From: Muribaculaceae bacterium
Lineage (GTDB): Bacteria > Bacteroidota > Bacteroidia > Bacteroidales > Muribaculaceae
Assembly: GCA_017399915.1 (NCBI GenBank)
Contig: JAFQAS010000067.1
Location: forward strand, 124,001-188,000
Direction of reading: 5' to 3'
Length of the DNA: 64,000 bases
The position numbers and the translations under genes are program-made. Of this stretch, positions 55,137 through 63,118 are shown piece by piece. Positions within the stretch are counted from its first letter, which is position 1. Every line of letters begins with the position of its first letter. The notes below the pieces were generated by a model. The model was not told where the DNA came from, did no database searches, and worked only from the letters and a program-made list of their open reading frames with translations.

Positions 55137-55165
55137 ATCAAATTCTTGGGCTTGGTGGCTTGGAA
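55137..55165. repeat. 29-bp direct repeat of the tsaB 3' end, outer copy
   Basis: Identical to 55582-55610, which encodes the last residues of TsaB (QATKPKNL). The sequence between the two copies carries the broken ATPase/partner module, so the repeat brackets an insertion. Confidence 0.92.
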
Positions 55166-55168
55166 CTA

Positions 55169-55297
55169 TTAATCGGGATTTGGCAATATTACTTCTGCCC
55201 ATTCGTGATGAAGAAATCGTTTTGTAATAGAAGTTTTACCCGAGCCATTAGGTCCGGCAATTATTATCAATTCGGGTCTAAGATTCTCCTTAACCAT
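55169..55297 (-). pseudogene. Truncated zeta-toxin-like P-loop ATPase
   Basis: 42 residues: MVKENLRPELIIIAGPNGSG (Walker A completed by KT), then SITKRFLHHEW and EVILPNPD, then a stop. It matches the N-terminus of zeta-toxin/AAA-type kinases, which run to about 190-200 residues. The cut is 3 bp from the 29-bp repeat. The ATG lies inside the 3' end of the 55290-55499 gene, an overlap typical of coupled toxin-antitoxin pairs. Confidence 0.7.
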
Positions 55298-55499
55298 TGA
55301 TAATATTATTTATGCGTTCAGCCCACATTGCTCTATTTTTGGCAATGTTGTGACGCATTTGTTCAAAATGTGCATCAGATGCTTTTTTGTTGCTTTCGCG
55401 GGCTTCTTCGGCCACTTCTTTCATTATTTGTTCAAGCATCTCGTCGGTTGGTTCTTGTCCTGTTCCAAACCGGTATGAATTCATTTCTTGTTCTGACAT
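55290..55499 (-). CDS. Small partner (antitoxin-like) protein of the truncated P-loop gene
   Basis: 69 residues, mostly helical and charged (TDEMLEQIMKEVAEEARESN; FEQMRHNIAKNRAMWAERI). It overlaps the truncated zeta-like gene by 8 bp. By position it is the antitoxin or partner; no family was recognised by sequence. It appears intact although its toxin partner is cut off. Confidence 0.6.
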   Translation of the reverse strand: MSEQEMNSYRFGTGQEPTDEMLEQIMKEVAEEARESNKKASDAHFEQMRHNIAKNRAMWAERINNIING

Positions 55500-55577
55500 A
55501 AAGATTTACCAACTATTATTTTTGCAAATATAACAATTTAATAAATAAATCAGTCTATTTATTTTTAATTATTATTC

Positions 55578-56273
55578 TCAAATCAAATTCTTGGGCTTGG
55601 TGGCTTGGAATTCTTTGAGGTAGGCAGGGGTTGAGTAGGCGAGGTCGAGGAATTGTTGTTGCGCGAATGCTCGGTCGGCAAGTGCCATCATATCAACTGC
55701 AAGTGGGTGAATATTAGCGATGAAACGTGCACCGGGGTGAGCCTCGAGCAACTCTTTTGCCTTGTCGCTACCATTTCCAAAGAATAATAGTTTTTCACCC
55801 TTATCGAGCCATTCGTGATAAGATGTCTCATCGAGAATCAAAGGTGTGGGAGCAAGTTGAGCGTCAAGCGCCATGTCATATACGGCAGTATATACCTCCA
55901 TGCGACGGGCGTCAATCATTGGCACAAACAATGCATCGGGGTCGACTTCATGATTAAACATCACCGACACGGCCATAATTTGCAATGTGTCAATACCAAT
56001 AAGAGGGATATTGAGAGCATAGGCAAGCCCTTTGGCCTCACTCAATCCTATACGCAATCCGGTGTAACTCCCGGGGCCTATACTCACTGCCACTGCATCG
56101 AGAGTCATTTCTTTATCACGCAAGTAGTCGAGGCACGTTTTGATATATCCACTCAATAGTGCCGCATGGTTTTGTCCGCGGTCATCTTCAAAGTGGGTCA
56201 ATACCATTCCCTCGGCGGTTACAGCCACCGAACACACATTGGTTGAAGTCTCAATATTTAATATAACTGCCAT
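55578..56273 (-). CDS. tsaB: tRNA threonylcarbamoyladenosine synthesis protein TsaB
   Basis: 231 residues, normal TsaB length. The N-terminal ASKHA motif (VILNIETSTNVCSVAV), HAALLSG and the characteristic SIGPGSYTGLRIGLSEAKGLAYAL are present. It is the scaffold partner of TsaD in t6A formation. It is divergent from yicC in the ancestral order. Both its ends are bordered by insertions with direct repeats: the 29-bp copy of its own 3' end and the about 74-bp copy of its upstream region. Confidence 0.96.
   Translation of the reverse strand: MAVILNIETSTNVCSVAVTAEGMVLTHFEDDRGQNHAALLSGYIKTCLDYLRDKEMTLDAVAVSIGPGSYTGLRIGLSEAKGLAYALNIPLIGIDTLQIMAVSVMFNHEVDPDALFVPMIDARRMEVYTAVYDMALDAQLAPTPLILDETSYHEWLDKGEKLLFFGNGSDKAKELLEAHPGARFIANIHPLAVDMMALADRAFAQQQFLDLAYSTPAYLKEFQATKPKNLI
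55582..55610. repeat. 29-bp direct repeat, native copy inside tsaB
   Basis: Exact match to 55137-55165 at an offset of 445 bp. Confidence 0.92.
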
Positions 56274-56276
56274 TTT

Positions 56277-56350
56277 TGTAATATTTTTGTTGCAAATTTA
56301 CGCATTTTCACGATTAAAACTTAACTTTGCAAAAAAAATAAACGATAAAA
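56277..56350. repeat. 74-bp direct repeat with -7 box, copy 1
   Basis: Identical to 56916-56988 apart from one A in a homopolymer. It includes TAACTTTG (56322-56329), a consensus -7 box reading toward the lipoprotein gene at 56395. Confidence 0.93.
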
Positions 56351-56394
56351 CCTATCATTCAAATAGGAAATTCTAAAACTAAAAAAATAATAAT

Positions 56395-56841
56395 ATGAAA
56401 ACTAAGGTCTTTCTTTTTGCTATTTGTGCATTTATTTTTGCCGGATGTTCTTCTACTATCAAATATTCTGAATCGGTCGGATTTGTGGATTATAGCGAAT
56501 ATCTCAACGAAGGTATTTTTATCACCGAATCCAATTCGGTTAATTTCGCACACACACCTCTCGGTTCTATCTCGGTCGAGATCATTGATGGATTTAAAAA
56601 AGGTGTTAGAAATTCAAAATTCAAATACGCCGATATGAATGGGCAACAACACAATACCGAAGAATTTGAATATTGGGCAACCGGTTCTTACTCCCATGCC
56701 CTACGATTGGCGATTGAAGAAGTTAAGAAAAAAGGTGGGAACGGATTGATTAATTTGAATATTTCAGTATCAACCCAACTTATAGATAAGGAGTATCGAA
56801 CAGTATATTCCCTCACCGGAATGGCAATCAATAAAAAGTGA
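56395..56841 (+). CDS. Small lipoprotein inserted between duplicated promoters
   Basis: 148 residues with a lipoprotein signal (FAGCSST, Cys at about 19). The mature part contains GSISVEIIDGFKK, then SHALRLAIEEVKKKGGNGLINLNIS and a final beta strand, a layout recalling YbjQ/heavy-metal-binding-like folds; this match is weak. The gene and its surroundings (56351-56915) lie exactly between two copies of the tsaB-yicC intergenic sequence, so it appears to be an insertion driven by a copied promoter. Confidence 0.7.
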   Translation: MKTKVFLFAICAFIFAGCSSTIKYSESVGFVDYSEYLNEGIFITESNSVNFAHTPLGSISVEIIDGFKKGVRNSKFKYADMNGQQHNTEEFEYWATGSYSHALRLAIEEVKKKGGNGLINLNISVSTQLIDKEYRTVYSLTGMAINKK

Positions 56842-56915
56842 TTTATTTCCGAATTATTGTCGAAAGGTTTTCAATACTTCAATAACCCACTATACACCAA
56901 CAAGTTACATTAAAG

Positions 56916-56988
56916 TGTAATATTTTTGTTGCAAATTTACGCATTTTCACGATTAAAACTTAACTTTGCAAAAAAATAAACGATAAAA
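56916..56988. repeat. 74-bp direct repeat with -7 box, copy 2 (yicC promoter)
   Basis: Second copy, one A shorter. Its TAACTTTG (56961-56968) sits 30 bp before the yicC ATG. Confidence 0.93.
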
Positions 56989-56998
56989 TAGTCTTATA

Positions 56999-57874
56999 AT
57001 GTTATTATCAATGACCGGATTTGGCAAATCAGTTGTCGAAATCCCCAACAAAAAAATCACCGTTGAGATAAAATCGCTCAATAGTAAACAACTCGACATC
57101 TCGGCACGAGTGCCTGCCGCCTATCGCGAAAAGGAACTCGAAATGCGCAACCACATAGCGAAAAAATTGGAGCGAGGCAAAGTTGACTTGAGTGTTCACG
57201 TAGAAACTGCAGTGAGCGACACTCCCGCAACTCTCAACGTGGCTCTTTTGGCTCAATATAAAAAACAAATAGAGGCAATGTCGCAAGAATTGTCGATACC
57301 CCTACCCGCTGATTGGTATAGCGTGTTGCTTCGCATGCCCGAAACGATGAAAACCGATGCAACCAACACTCTTAGCGAGGAAGAAACCGAAGCATTGCTC
57401 CGAGCTGTCGACGAGGCAGTAGAGGGGTTGATGCAATTCCGTCGCGAAGAGGGTAAAAAGCTCGAAGAGTTTTTCATTCAACGCATCGACAATATTCGTG
57501 CTCGATTGAGCGAGGTGCCTCAATATGAAGGTGAACGTGTGGCAAAAATACGCACACGCATCGAAGAAGGGTTGGCCAAAATCAAAGATATTGACTATGA
57601 CAAATCACGCCTCGAGCAAGAAATGATTTATTATATCGAAAAACTTGATGTAAACGAGGAGAAACAACGCCTCACCCAACATCTCGACTATTTTATCGAA
57701 ACAATGAACGGCACTCATGGCCAAGGCAAAAAATTAGGGTTCATTTCACAAGAGATGGGTCGCGAAATCAACACCCTCGGTTCGAAAAGCAATCATGCCG
57801 AAATGCAAAAGCTCGTGGTGAGAATGAAAGACGAGCTTGAACAAATAAAAGAACAAGTGCTTAACGTGATGTAA
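56999..57874 (+). CDS. yicC: YicC-family endoribonuclease
   Basis: 291 residues, full length. The N-terminal YicC-like domain (LLSMTGFGKSVVEIPNKKITVEIKSLNSKQLD) and C-terminal DUF1732 (EKLDVNEEKQRLTQHLDYF; GKKLGFISQEMGREINTLGSKSNH) are both present. The family has metal-dependent RNase activity. First gene of the yicC-gmk-nadD operon with 10-bp spacing to gmk. Confidence 0.95.
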   Translation: MLLSMTGFGKSVVEIPNKKITVEIKSLNSKQLDISARVPAAYREKELEMRNHIAKKLERGKVDLSVHVETAVSDTPATLNVALLAQYKKQIEAMSQELSIPLPADWYSVLLRMPETMKTDATNTLSEEETEALLRAVDEAVEGLMQFRREEGKKLEEFFIQRIDNIRARLSEVPQYEGERVAKIRTRIEEGLAKIKDIDYDKSRLEQEMIYYIEKLDVNEEKQRLTQHLDYFIETMNGTHGQGKKLGFISQEMGREINTLGSKSNHAEMQKLVVRMKDELEQIKEQVLNVM

Positions 57875-57884
57875 CCCCCACTCT

Positions 57885-58451
57885 ATGGCAGGAAAAATCA
57901 TTATCATATCAGCGCCTTCGGGCTGTGGCAAGTCGACAATTATAAATGCTATACTTGCCGAAGGGAAAATCGACATGCAATTCTCGGTATCGGCCACAAA
58001 CCGCTCTCCTCGTGAGGGTGAGCAACATGGGGTGAACTATTTCTTCCTCAGCGATGAAGAATTTCGCAAAGCTATTGCCGAAGATACTTTTGTAGAATAT
58101 GAAGAGGTATATCCCGGCCGATTCTACGGCACACTCAAAAGCGAGGTGGCTCGAATATGCGAAGCCGGTCACAATGTGGTACTCGACATTGACGTGAAAG
58201 GTGGAGTGAACGTAAAAAAACTCTATGGAGATCAAGCCCGTAGCATCTTTATTATGCCTCCAAGCGTGGAAGAGTTGCGCCGTCGACTCGAAGGACGAGG
58301 GACCGATAGTCCCGAAGTCATTGATGAACGAGTGGGCAAAGCCGAATATGAGATAAGTTTTGCCAACGGCTATGACTTCCAAGTGGTCAACGATGACCTT
58401 GCCACTGCTGTGGAACAAACAAAAACGCTTATCGAAGAATTTGTAAAATAA
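57885..58451 (+). CDS. gmk: Guanylate kinase
   Basis: 188 residues. Phosphorylates GMP to GDP. P-loop SAPSGCGKSTI (about 8-18), GMP-binding NRSPREGEQHGVNYFF and FVEYEEVYPGRFYGT are complete. It acts directly after GuaA in the pathway. Second gene of the operon, 9 bp before nadD. Confidence 0.97.
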   Translation: MAGKIIIISAPSGCGKSTIINAILAEGKIDMQFSVSATNRSPREGEQHGVNYFFLSDEEFRKAIAEDTFVEYEEVYPGRFYGTLKSEVARICEAGHNVVLDIDVKGGVNVKKLYGDQARSIFIMPPSVEELRRRLEGRGTDSPEVIDERVGKAEYEISFANGYDFQVVNDDLATAVEQTKTLIEEFVK

Positions 58452-58460
58452 TATCACTCA

Positions 58461-59036
58461 ATGGGTAAAGTGATAGGCATATTTGGCGGGTCGTTTAACC
58501 CGGTACATAATGGGCATATTATGTTGGCTCAATATTTGGCTCAACACACCCGGCTCGACGAAGTGTGGCTCACCCTATCGCCCCAAAATCCGCTAAAGGC
58601 ATCAAAATCTTTACTCGACGACAATCACCGATTGGAAATGCTTAGATTGGCAACCGAAGGAGTGGAATCGGTTTCGGTGTGCGACATCGAATTGACTATG
58701 CCTCGCCCTTCCTACACAATCAACACGCTCGATGAGCTATCGCGCCGCTACCCCGATTATCGGTTTATGCTCGTGATTGGTGGCGACAATTGGAATCTCA
58801 TCGACCGATGGAAAGATTACCAACGTATAATCGACGAATATGGTGTGGTGGTTTATCCTCGCCCAGGATACGAGCTATCGGCTACCGATAACCCAAATGT
58901 GACTATCATCTCGGCTCCTCTTGCCGATGTGTCGAGCACTCAGATACGCCAAGCTATCGCCTCAGGTGCCGGCACAAGCCATTTAATACACCCTCAAGTG
59001 GCTGAATATATCAATAAACACAATCTATATAAATAA
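58461..59036 (+). CDS. nadD: Nicotinate-nucleotide adenylyltransferase
   Basis: 191 residues. Makes nicotinate adenine dinucleotide, the substrate of the NAD synthetase at 1.5 kb. The nucleotidyltransferase motif GGSFNPVHNGH (about 9-19) and the ISSTxxR-type motif (DVSSTQIRQAI) are intact. Third gene of the yicC operon. Confidence 0.97.
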   Translation: MGKVIGIFGGSFNPVHNGHIMLAQYLAQHTRLDEVWLTLSPQNPLKASKSLLDDNHRLEMLRLATEGVESVSVCDIELTMPRPSYTINTLDELSRRYPDYRFMLVIGGDNWNLIDRWKDYQRIIDEYGVVVYPRPGYELSATDNPNVTIISAPLADVSSTQIRQAIASGAGTSHLIHPQVAEYINKHNLYK

Positions 59037-59042
59037 CAAGAT

Positions 59043-59573
59043 ATGGAATCAACCTCACTCAACAATAACTCATTAGCATTCATCGCCCTTTGCAACGAAT
59101 ATTGCATGGCTATCGAAAATGCACGCGAAAGCAGTCATGACGAATTTATAGCCGAAATGTTGCGACTATTGCCTCGCATTTACATTTCAGCCACCGACTT
59201 GCGTGTAACACCTCTCACCGACGAAGAAGATGCATATCTCGAAAACGCACTCGAAGAAGATTATTACGAATCGGTGCGCAGAAACATTGAAACGCTAATG
59301 GGGGCTGATGATTTATATCTCGAAGTGTTTGAGGATGATATGAAATATTCCGACACTCCTATCGCAGCAAGCATATCAGAAAGCCTTGCCGATTTGTTCC
59401 AAGTGTTATACAACTTTGTGGAAACAATCAAAAACTCGCCTCAAACGATGATTAATGTGGCACTTGTAGCAATAAAAGATGACTTTGCAAGCTATTGGAG
59501 TCAAATACTTTGCAACGTGCTCCGCCCTCTCAATCAACTAAGCCATTCGATAGGCGACGAAAACGAATATTAG
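59043..59573 (+). CDS. DUF5063 protein
   Basis: 176 residues, acidic and helical (FIALCNEYCMAIENARESSHDEFIAEMLRLLPRIYISATDL; SISESLADLFQVLYNFVETIKN). It matches the DUF5063 protein that follows nadD in Bacteroidales. No catalytic motif is visible. Function unknown. It converges on the DMT transporter with 12 bp between stops. Confidence 0.8.
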   Translation: MESTSLNNNSLAFIALCNEYCMAIENARESSHDEFIAEMLRLLPRIYISATDLRVTPLTDEEDAYLENALEEDYYESVRRNIETLMGADDLYLEVFEDDMKYSDTPIAASISESLADLFQVLYNFVETIKNSPQTMINVALVAIKDDFASYWSQILCNVLRPLNQLSHSIGDENEY

Positions 59574-59585
59574 AGAATTTTAGCA

Positions 59586-60461
59586 TCAATTACTTCCTAT
59601 AACCAAGAGGATTAACCCCACAAGCAAAATCGACAAGTCGATGATTTTAAGCTTCACATTCTTTTCATGAAGCATAATCACGCCAAAGAGGAACGACACA
59701 ATCACACTGCCCCGGCGTATCATTGACACAACAGCAATAAGCGAATCGTCGAGCGATAAAGAATAGAAATATGCTATATCGGCTATGGTGAGAAACAATG
59801 CTATGCAAGGGATAGTCCATCGCCATTGAAACGGAGTTGTGTCGCGTTTTACTCGTTTGATAATCGCAATAGTAATACCCATAATCACAAACTGATAAAA
59901 CGAGTACCACGCTTGCACCTCAAGTGGGTCGTATTGACGCAGAAGATATTTATCATACAATCCACTCACAGCACCCATCACCATTGCACCAAAACTAAGC
60001 CATAGCCATCGGTTATGTTTTATCGAAATCCCCTCTTTGCGTCCTATGCGACTTATCAGGTATAACGAGGAGATGCCAAGTATCACCCCTCCCCATTGCA
60101 ACAAATTTAATCGCTCGCCAAAAATCAACATCGCACCAATCAACACCATCACCGGTCGGGTGGCATTGATAGGTCCGGCAATCGTCAATGGCAAATGTTT
60201 CAACCCGAAATAGCCACAAAGCCACGATGAAAGCACGATAAACGATTTGATGAGAATATGAAAATGTCCCATTGAGGCTTCGCCCAATCCCACACTTCCA
60301 TTAATCAATCCTTCTATAATCACCGGCGACATCAACAATGCGCCAAACGCGGTGTTGAAAAACAACACCGTGAGCACATTATTGCCATTTAACGACAACT
60401 TTTTGAATATATCATACACCCCAAGGCACAATGCCGAGGCTACTGCAAGTAATATCCACAT
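59586..60461 (-). CDS. EamA/DMT-superfamily transporter
   Basis: 291 residues with ten membrane helices in two EamA halves (first about 1-130, with GPINATRPVMVLIGAMLIFGERLN; second about 150-291, with MIRRGSVIVSFLFGVIMLHEKN). The family exports or imports small metabolites; the substrate is unknown. Monocistronic, with the promoter region toward 60.5 kb. Confidence 0.88.
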   Translation of the reverse strand: MWILLAVASALCLGVYDIFKKLSLNGNNVLTVLFFNTAFGALLMSPVIIEGLINGSVGLGEASMGHFHILIKSFIVLSSWLCGYFGLKHLPLTIAGPINATRPVMVLIGAMLIFGERLNLLQWGGVILGISSLYLISRIGRKEGISIKHNRWLWLSFGAMVMGAVSGLYDKYLLRQYDPLEVQAWYSFYQFVIMGITIAIIKRVKRDTTPFQWRWTIPCIALFLTIADIAYFYSLSLDDSLIAVVSMIRRGSVIVSFLFGVIMLHEKNVKLKIIDLSILLVGLILLVIGSN

Positions 60462-60612
60462 ATCAAGTTTGCGAGATTATAGAAATTCCCTTTATTTTTT
60501 GCGACTGCAAAATTAATCATTTTTCAGCTACATTCAGAATTTGCTTTATACCGATTTTATTTATTCTATATAATATATTGGCCATTTTCGCTATTGTCTC
60601 AAATTTTATCAC

Positions 60613-60620
60613 TAATTTTG
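60613..60620 (+). promoter_or_regulatory. -7 box for the GT2 cluster
   Basis: TAATTTTG, 27 bp before the glycosyltransferase ATG. No well-spaced -33 box was seen. Confidence 0.5.
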
Positions 60621-60647
60621 TAACATTATAAATGTAATTAATAATTT

Positions 60648-61409
60648 ATGGCTCCGCTTTTTAGCATAATAACCGTTACATACAACGCTGCCTCAACTTT
60701 GCCTGCCACCCTTGCAAGCGTAAAAGAGCAATCGTGCAAGCAATATGAATATATAGTGATGGACGGGCTGTCGAAAGACAACACCGTGGAGATGGCGAAG
60801 GCTGCCGACATACCCAATGCTCGTATCTTCTCAAGTAGCGACAAGGGATTGTATGATGCAATGAACAAGGCCATCGACGAAGCTACAGGTGATTACCTAA
60901 TTTTCCTCAATGCCGGCGATGCATTCCATGCTCCCGACACATTGCAAACCATTGCCGATGCGATTGTGGCGAATGGACGTCCCGACATCGTTTACGGTCA
61001 AACACAACTTGTCAACGCTAATCGTCAGCGCATTGGCGATCGACACCTCATAGCTCCCGAAGAACTCACTTTTAAGAGTTTTGCACAAGGAATGCTTGTG
61101 TGTCATCAAGCATTTATCGCATCACGAAAAATCGCCCAACATTATGATCTTCAATATCGATTCTCGGCCGATTATGAATGGTGTTTACGATGCTTGAAGC
61201 AATCAAGCAAAAACGTGTATGTTCCCCACACTATCATCGACTACCTAAGCGAGGGGCTAACTACTGCCAATCGAAAAGCTTCGCTCAAAGAGCGTTTCAA
61301 TATCATGTGTCACTACTACGGGACAATTCCCACCATAGTGCGACACCTCAAATTTATTCCCCGATTTCTTAAACAACGACGCATCGACCGTAAAGCGTCA
61401 CAAATTTAA
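60648..61409 (+). CDS. Family 2 glycosyltransferase
   Basis: 253 residues, GT-A fold. N-terminal FSIITVTYNAASTLPATLASVKEQ, acidic YIVMDGLSKDNT, and a DxD-like region (YLIFLNAGDAFH), plus FSADYEWCLRC near the acceptor site. It resembles colanic-acid-type WcaA/WcaE transferases acting on lipid-linked glycans. It has no membrane helix. It starts a plus-strand run that continues with the GYF_2 genes (6 bp away). Confidence 0.9.
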   Translation: MAPLFSIITVTYNAASTLPATLASVKEQSCKQYEYIVMDGLSKDNTVEMAKAADIPNARIFSSSDKGLYDAMNKAIDEATGDYLIFLNAGDAFHAPDTLQTIADAIVANGRPDIVYGQTQLVNANRQRIGDRHLIAPEELTFKSFAQGMLVCHQAFIASRKIAQHYDLQYRFSADYEWCLRCLKQSSKNVYVPHTIIDYLSEGLTTANRKASLKERFNIMCHYYGTIPTIVRHLKFIPRFLKQRRIDRKASQI

Positions 61410-61415
61410 TAAGAT

Positions 61416-61922
61416 ATGAATTATTATATTCTTGAAAACGGGCAACAATATGGACCATTCACGCTTGAGCAACTGAAAAAGCGAGGAATTACCCATGAAA
61501 CTATTATATGGTATGATGGTTTGGAGCAATGGACTGCGGCTAAAAATATACCCGAATTAATTGAGATTGCACAACCTCCATTACCTAATACTCCTCCTAT
61601 TCACTACAACATTCCATATTCCCCTTATGGATATAACCTGCCATCACCCGACCGGCCATATCCTAATGACCACAAAACATTAGCTATAATAGCGACTATT
61701 GTTACATTTTTTGGCTGTTACTTTATTCCGTTGGGAATAGTTTCTCTTATTTATTCTATAAATGTAGAATCGAAATGGAAACGAGGAGACTATGCCGGCG
61801 CTGAGAATCATGCAAAGCATGCTAAAATTTGGGGAATCTGCACATTGGTATTACCATTTCTCCTTTGGGGAACTTTATTTTTAACGATTATAATTGGGAA
61901 TCTTTTAAATTCGAAAATATGA
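61416..61922 (+). CDS. GYF_2 domain membrane protein, copy 1
   Basis: 168 residues. N-terminal GYF_2/DUF4339 domain (about 1-52: YYILENGQQYGPFTLEQLKKRGITHETIIWYDGLEQWTAAK), a Pro/Tyr-rich linker, then two TM helices (about 88-108 and 142-165) around VESKWKRGDYAGAENHAKHAKIWG, as in CD225/DUF4190 proteins. The cytoplasmic GYF_2 domain probably binds Pro-rich partners. It overlaps its paralogue by a TGA/ATG overlap. Confidence 0.85.
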   Translation: MNYYILENGQQYGPFTLEQLKKRGITHETIIWYDGLEQWTAAKNIPELIEIAQPPLPNTPPIHYNIPYSPYGYNLPSPDRPYPNDHKTLAIIATIVTFFGCYFIPLGIVSLIYSINVESKWKRGDYAGAENHAKHAKIWGICTLVLPFLLWGTLFLTIIIGNLLNSKI

Positions 61923-62485
61923 ATTATTTTATCATCGAAAACGGACAACAAGCAGGGCCATTTTCAATCGATCAACTCCGCTTTCGCAATATAACCGGCG
62001 AAACAATGGTGTGGCATGAAGGAATGGCACAATGGGGTAAAGCAAAAGATGTACCCTCGTTAGCATCTCTATTGCAATTGGGCACACCGCCCCCACCTCC
62101 TAACTCTCCAAGCTATGGGCGACCACCTCAGCAACCACCTCACTATGGTTATAATCCGCCACAACCACAACCCACACAATCATGTCCCGACAATAATTTG
62201 GGACTCTCAATTGTGGCTACGATAATGACCATTTTTTGTTGCTTTCCAATCCCCATCGGCATTGTTGCGTTGGTATATTCACTAAATGTAGAAAGCAAAT
62301 GGAAACGTGGAGAATACGCAAAAGCTGAAAGCTATGCTAAAAACGCTAAAAATTGGGGTATTGCCAGCATCATTGCAGCAGTAGCGTTATTCGTGATTAT
62401 GCTTGTAATATATGCGTCATTAGGTGCCGCTTGTTTTGAATTTTTAGATGAGATATACGAACTTGACGATTTTTACTATTATTAA
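61919..62485 (+). CDS. GYF_2 domain membrane protein, copy 2
   Basis: 188 residues from ATG 61919 (overlapping the previous stop). It is a tandem duplicate of the preceding gene: GYF_2 domain (YFIIENGQQAGPFSIDQLRFRNITGETMVWHEGMAQWGKAK), a longer Pro/Gln/Tyr linker and two TM helices around VESKWKRGEYAKAESYAKNAKNWG. The stop overlaps the next start (TAATG). Confidence 0.85.
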   Translation: MNYFIIENGQQAGPFSIDQLRFRNITGETMVWHEGMAQWGKAKDVPSLASLLQLGTPPPPPNSPSYGRPPQQPPHYGYNPPQPQPTQSCPDNNLGLSIVATIMTIFCCFPIPIGIVALVYSLNVESKWKRGEYAKAESYAKNAKNWGIASIIAAVALFVIMLVIYASLGAACFEFLDEIYELDDFYYY

Positions 62486-62799
62486 TGACTCTACTAAACA
62501 CTACATTTCACGTTCATAAATCAATCGATGCCCTTTTTATCAAATGGGTAAAAGAGATATATCTACCTGTTGCGATGGATAGCGGACTATTTAAGAACCC
62601 TCTATTCACCCGCATCATGACTGAAGTGGATCCCGAAGCCACAAGCTATGCCGTGCAACTTCAAGCAGTGTCTCATAGCGAGGCCGATGAATGGCACAAC
62701 ACTGCTGCCGCCAAGCTCAAAGAAGCCCTCTCACGCGAGGTTGGCGAACGATTTCTCCACTTCACTACCTATATGGAAATAATTAAAGTTGAGAATTGA
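62485..62799 (+). CDS. DUF4286 protein
   Basis: 104 residues, a small ferredoxin-like/antibiotic-monooxygenase-type fold (LLNTTFHVHKSIDALFIKWVKEIYLPVAMDSGLF...TRIMTEVDPEATSYAVQLQ). It matches the DUF4286 family of Bacteroidetes. Function unknown. Translationally coupled to the GYF_2 gene. Confidence 0.8.
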   Translation: MTLLNTTFHVHKSIDALFIKWVKEIYLPVAMDSGLFKNPLFTRIMTEVDPEATSYAVQLQAVSHSEADEWHNTAAAKLKEALSREVGERFLHFTTYMEIIKVEN

Positions 62800-62928
62800 G
62801 AACCCCGAAGGGATCTCTAAGGCTTGACCGAAGCAATTGAGAGTTGTAAGTTGATTTTTTTAGACAGAATGACAGAATGGACATAAAGTCTGTCGCATGA
62901 AAATTGAGAGTTGAAAGTTGAGAGATGT

Positions 62929-62984
62929 AACTCTCCTCTTGAAATTTGAAAAATTTTAGGAGGAACAATGGAGCAAATGAGAGC
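62929..62984. repeat. Dispersed repeat D, copy 2
   Basis: 56-bp match to 17188-17243. Downstream is CCCC-GAA-GGGG (63043-63053) followed by GGAGGTGGT, as at 17300. The 319-bp gap 62800-63118 holds this decayed element, repeated TTGAGAGTTG phrases and no gene. Confidence 0.85.
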
Positions 62985-63118
62985 AATATATCAAGCTCGC
63001 TTGATTATTGCCGAGTGCAGCCCATTGAATACATAGTCAGTACCCCGAAGGGGGGAGGTGGTTATAATTCCGCATTAAAGAACCTCCACATTTATAAAGT
63101 TCCACATTATTTTAGATT

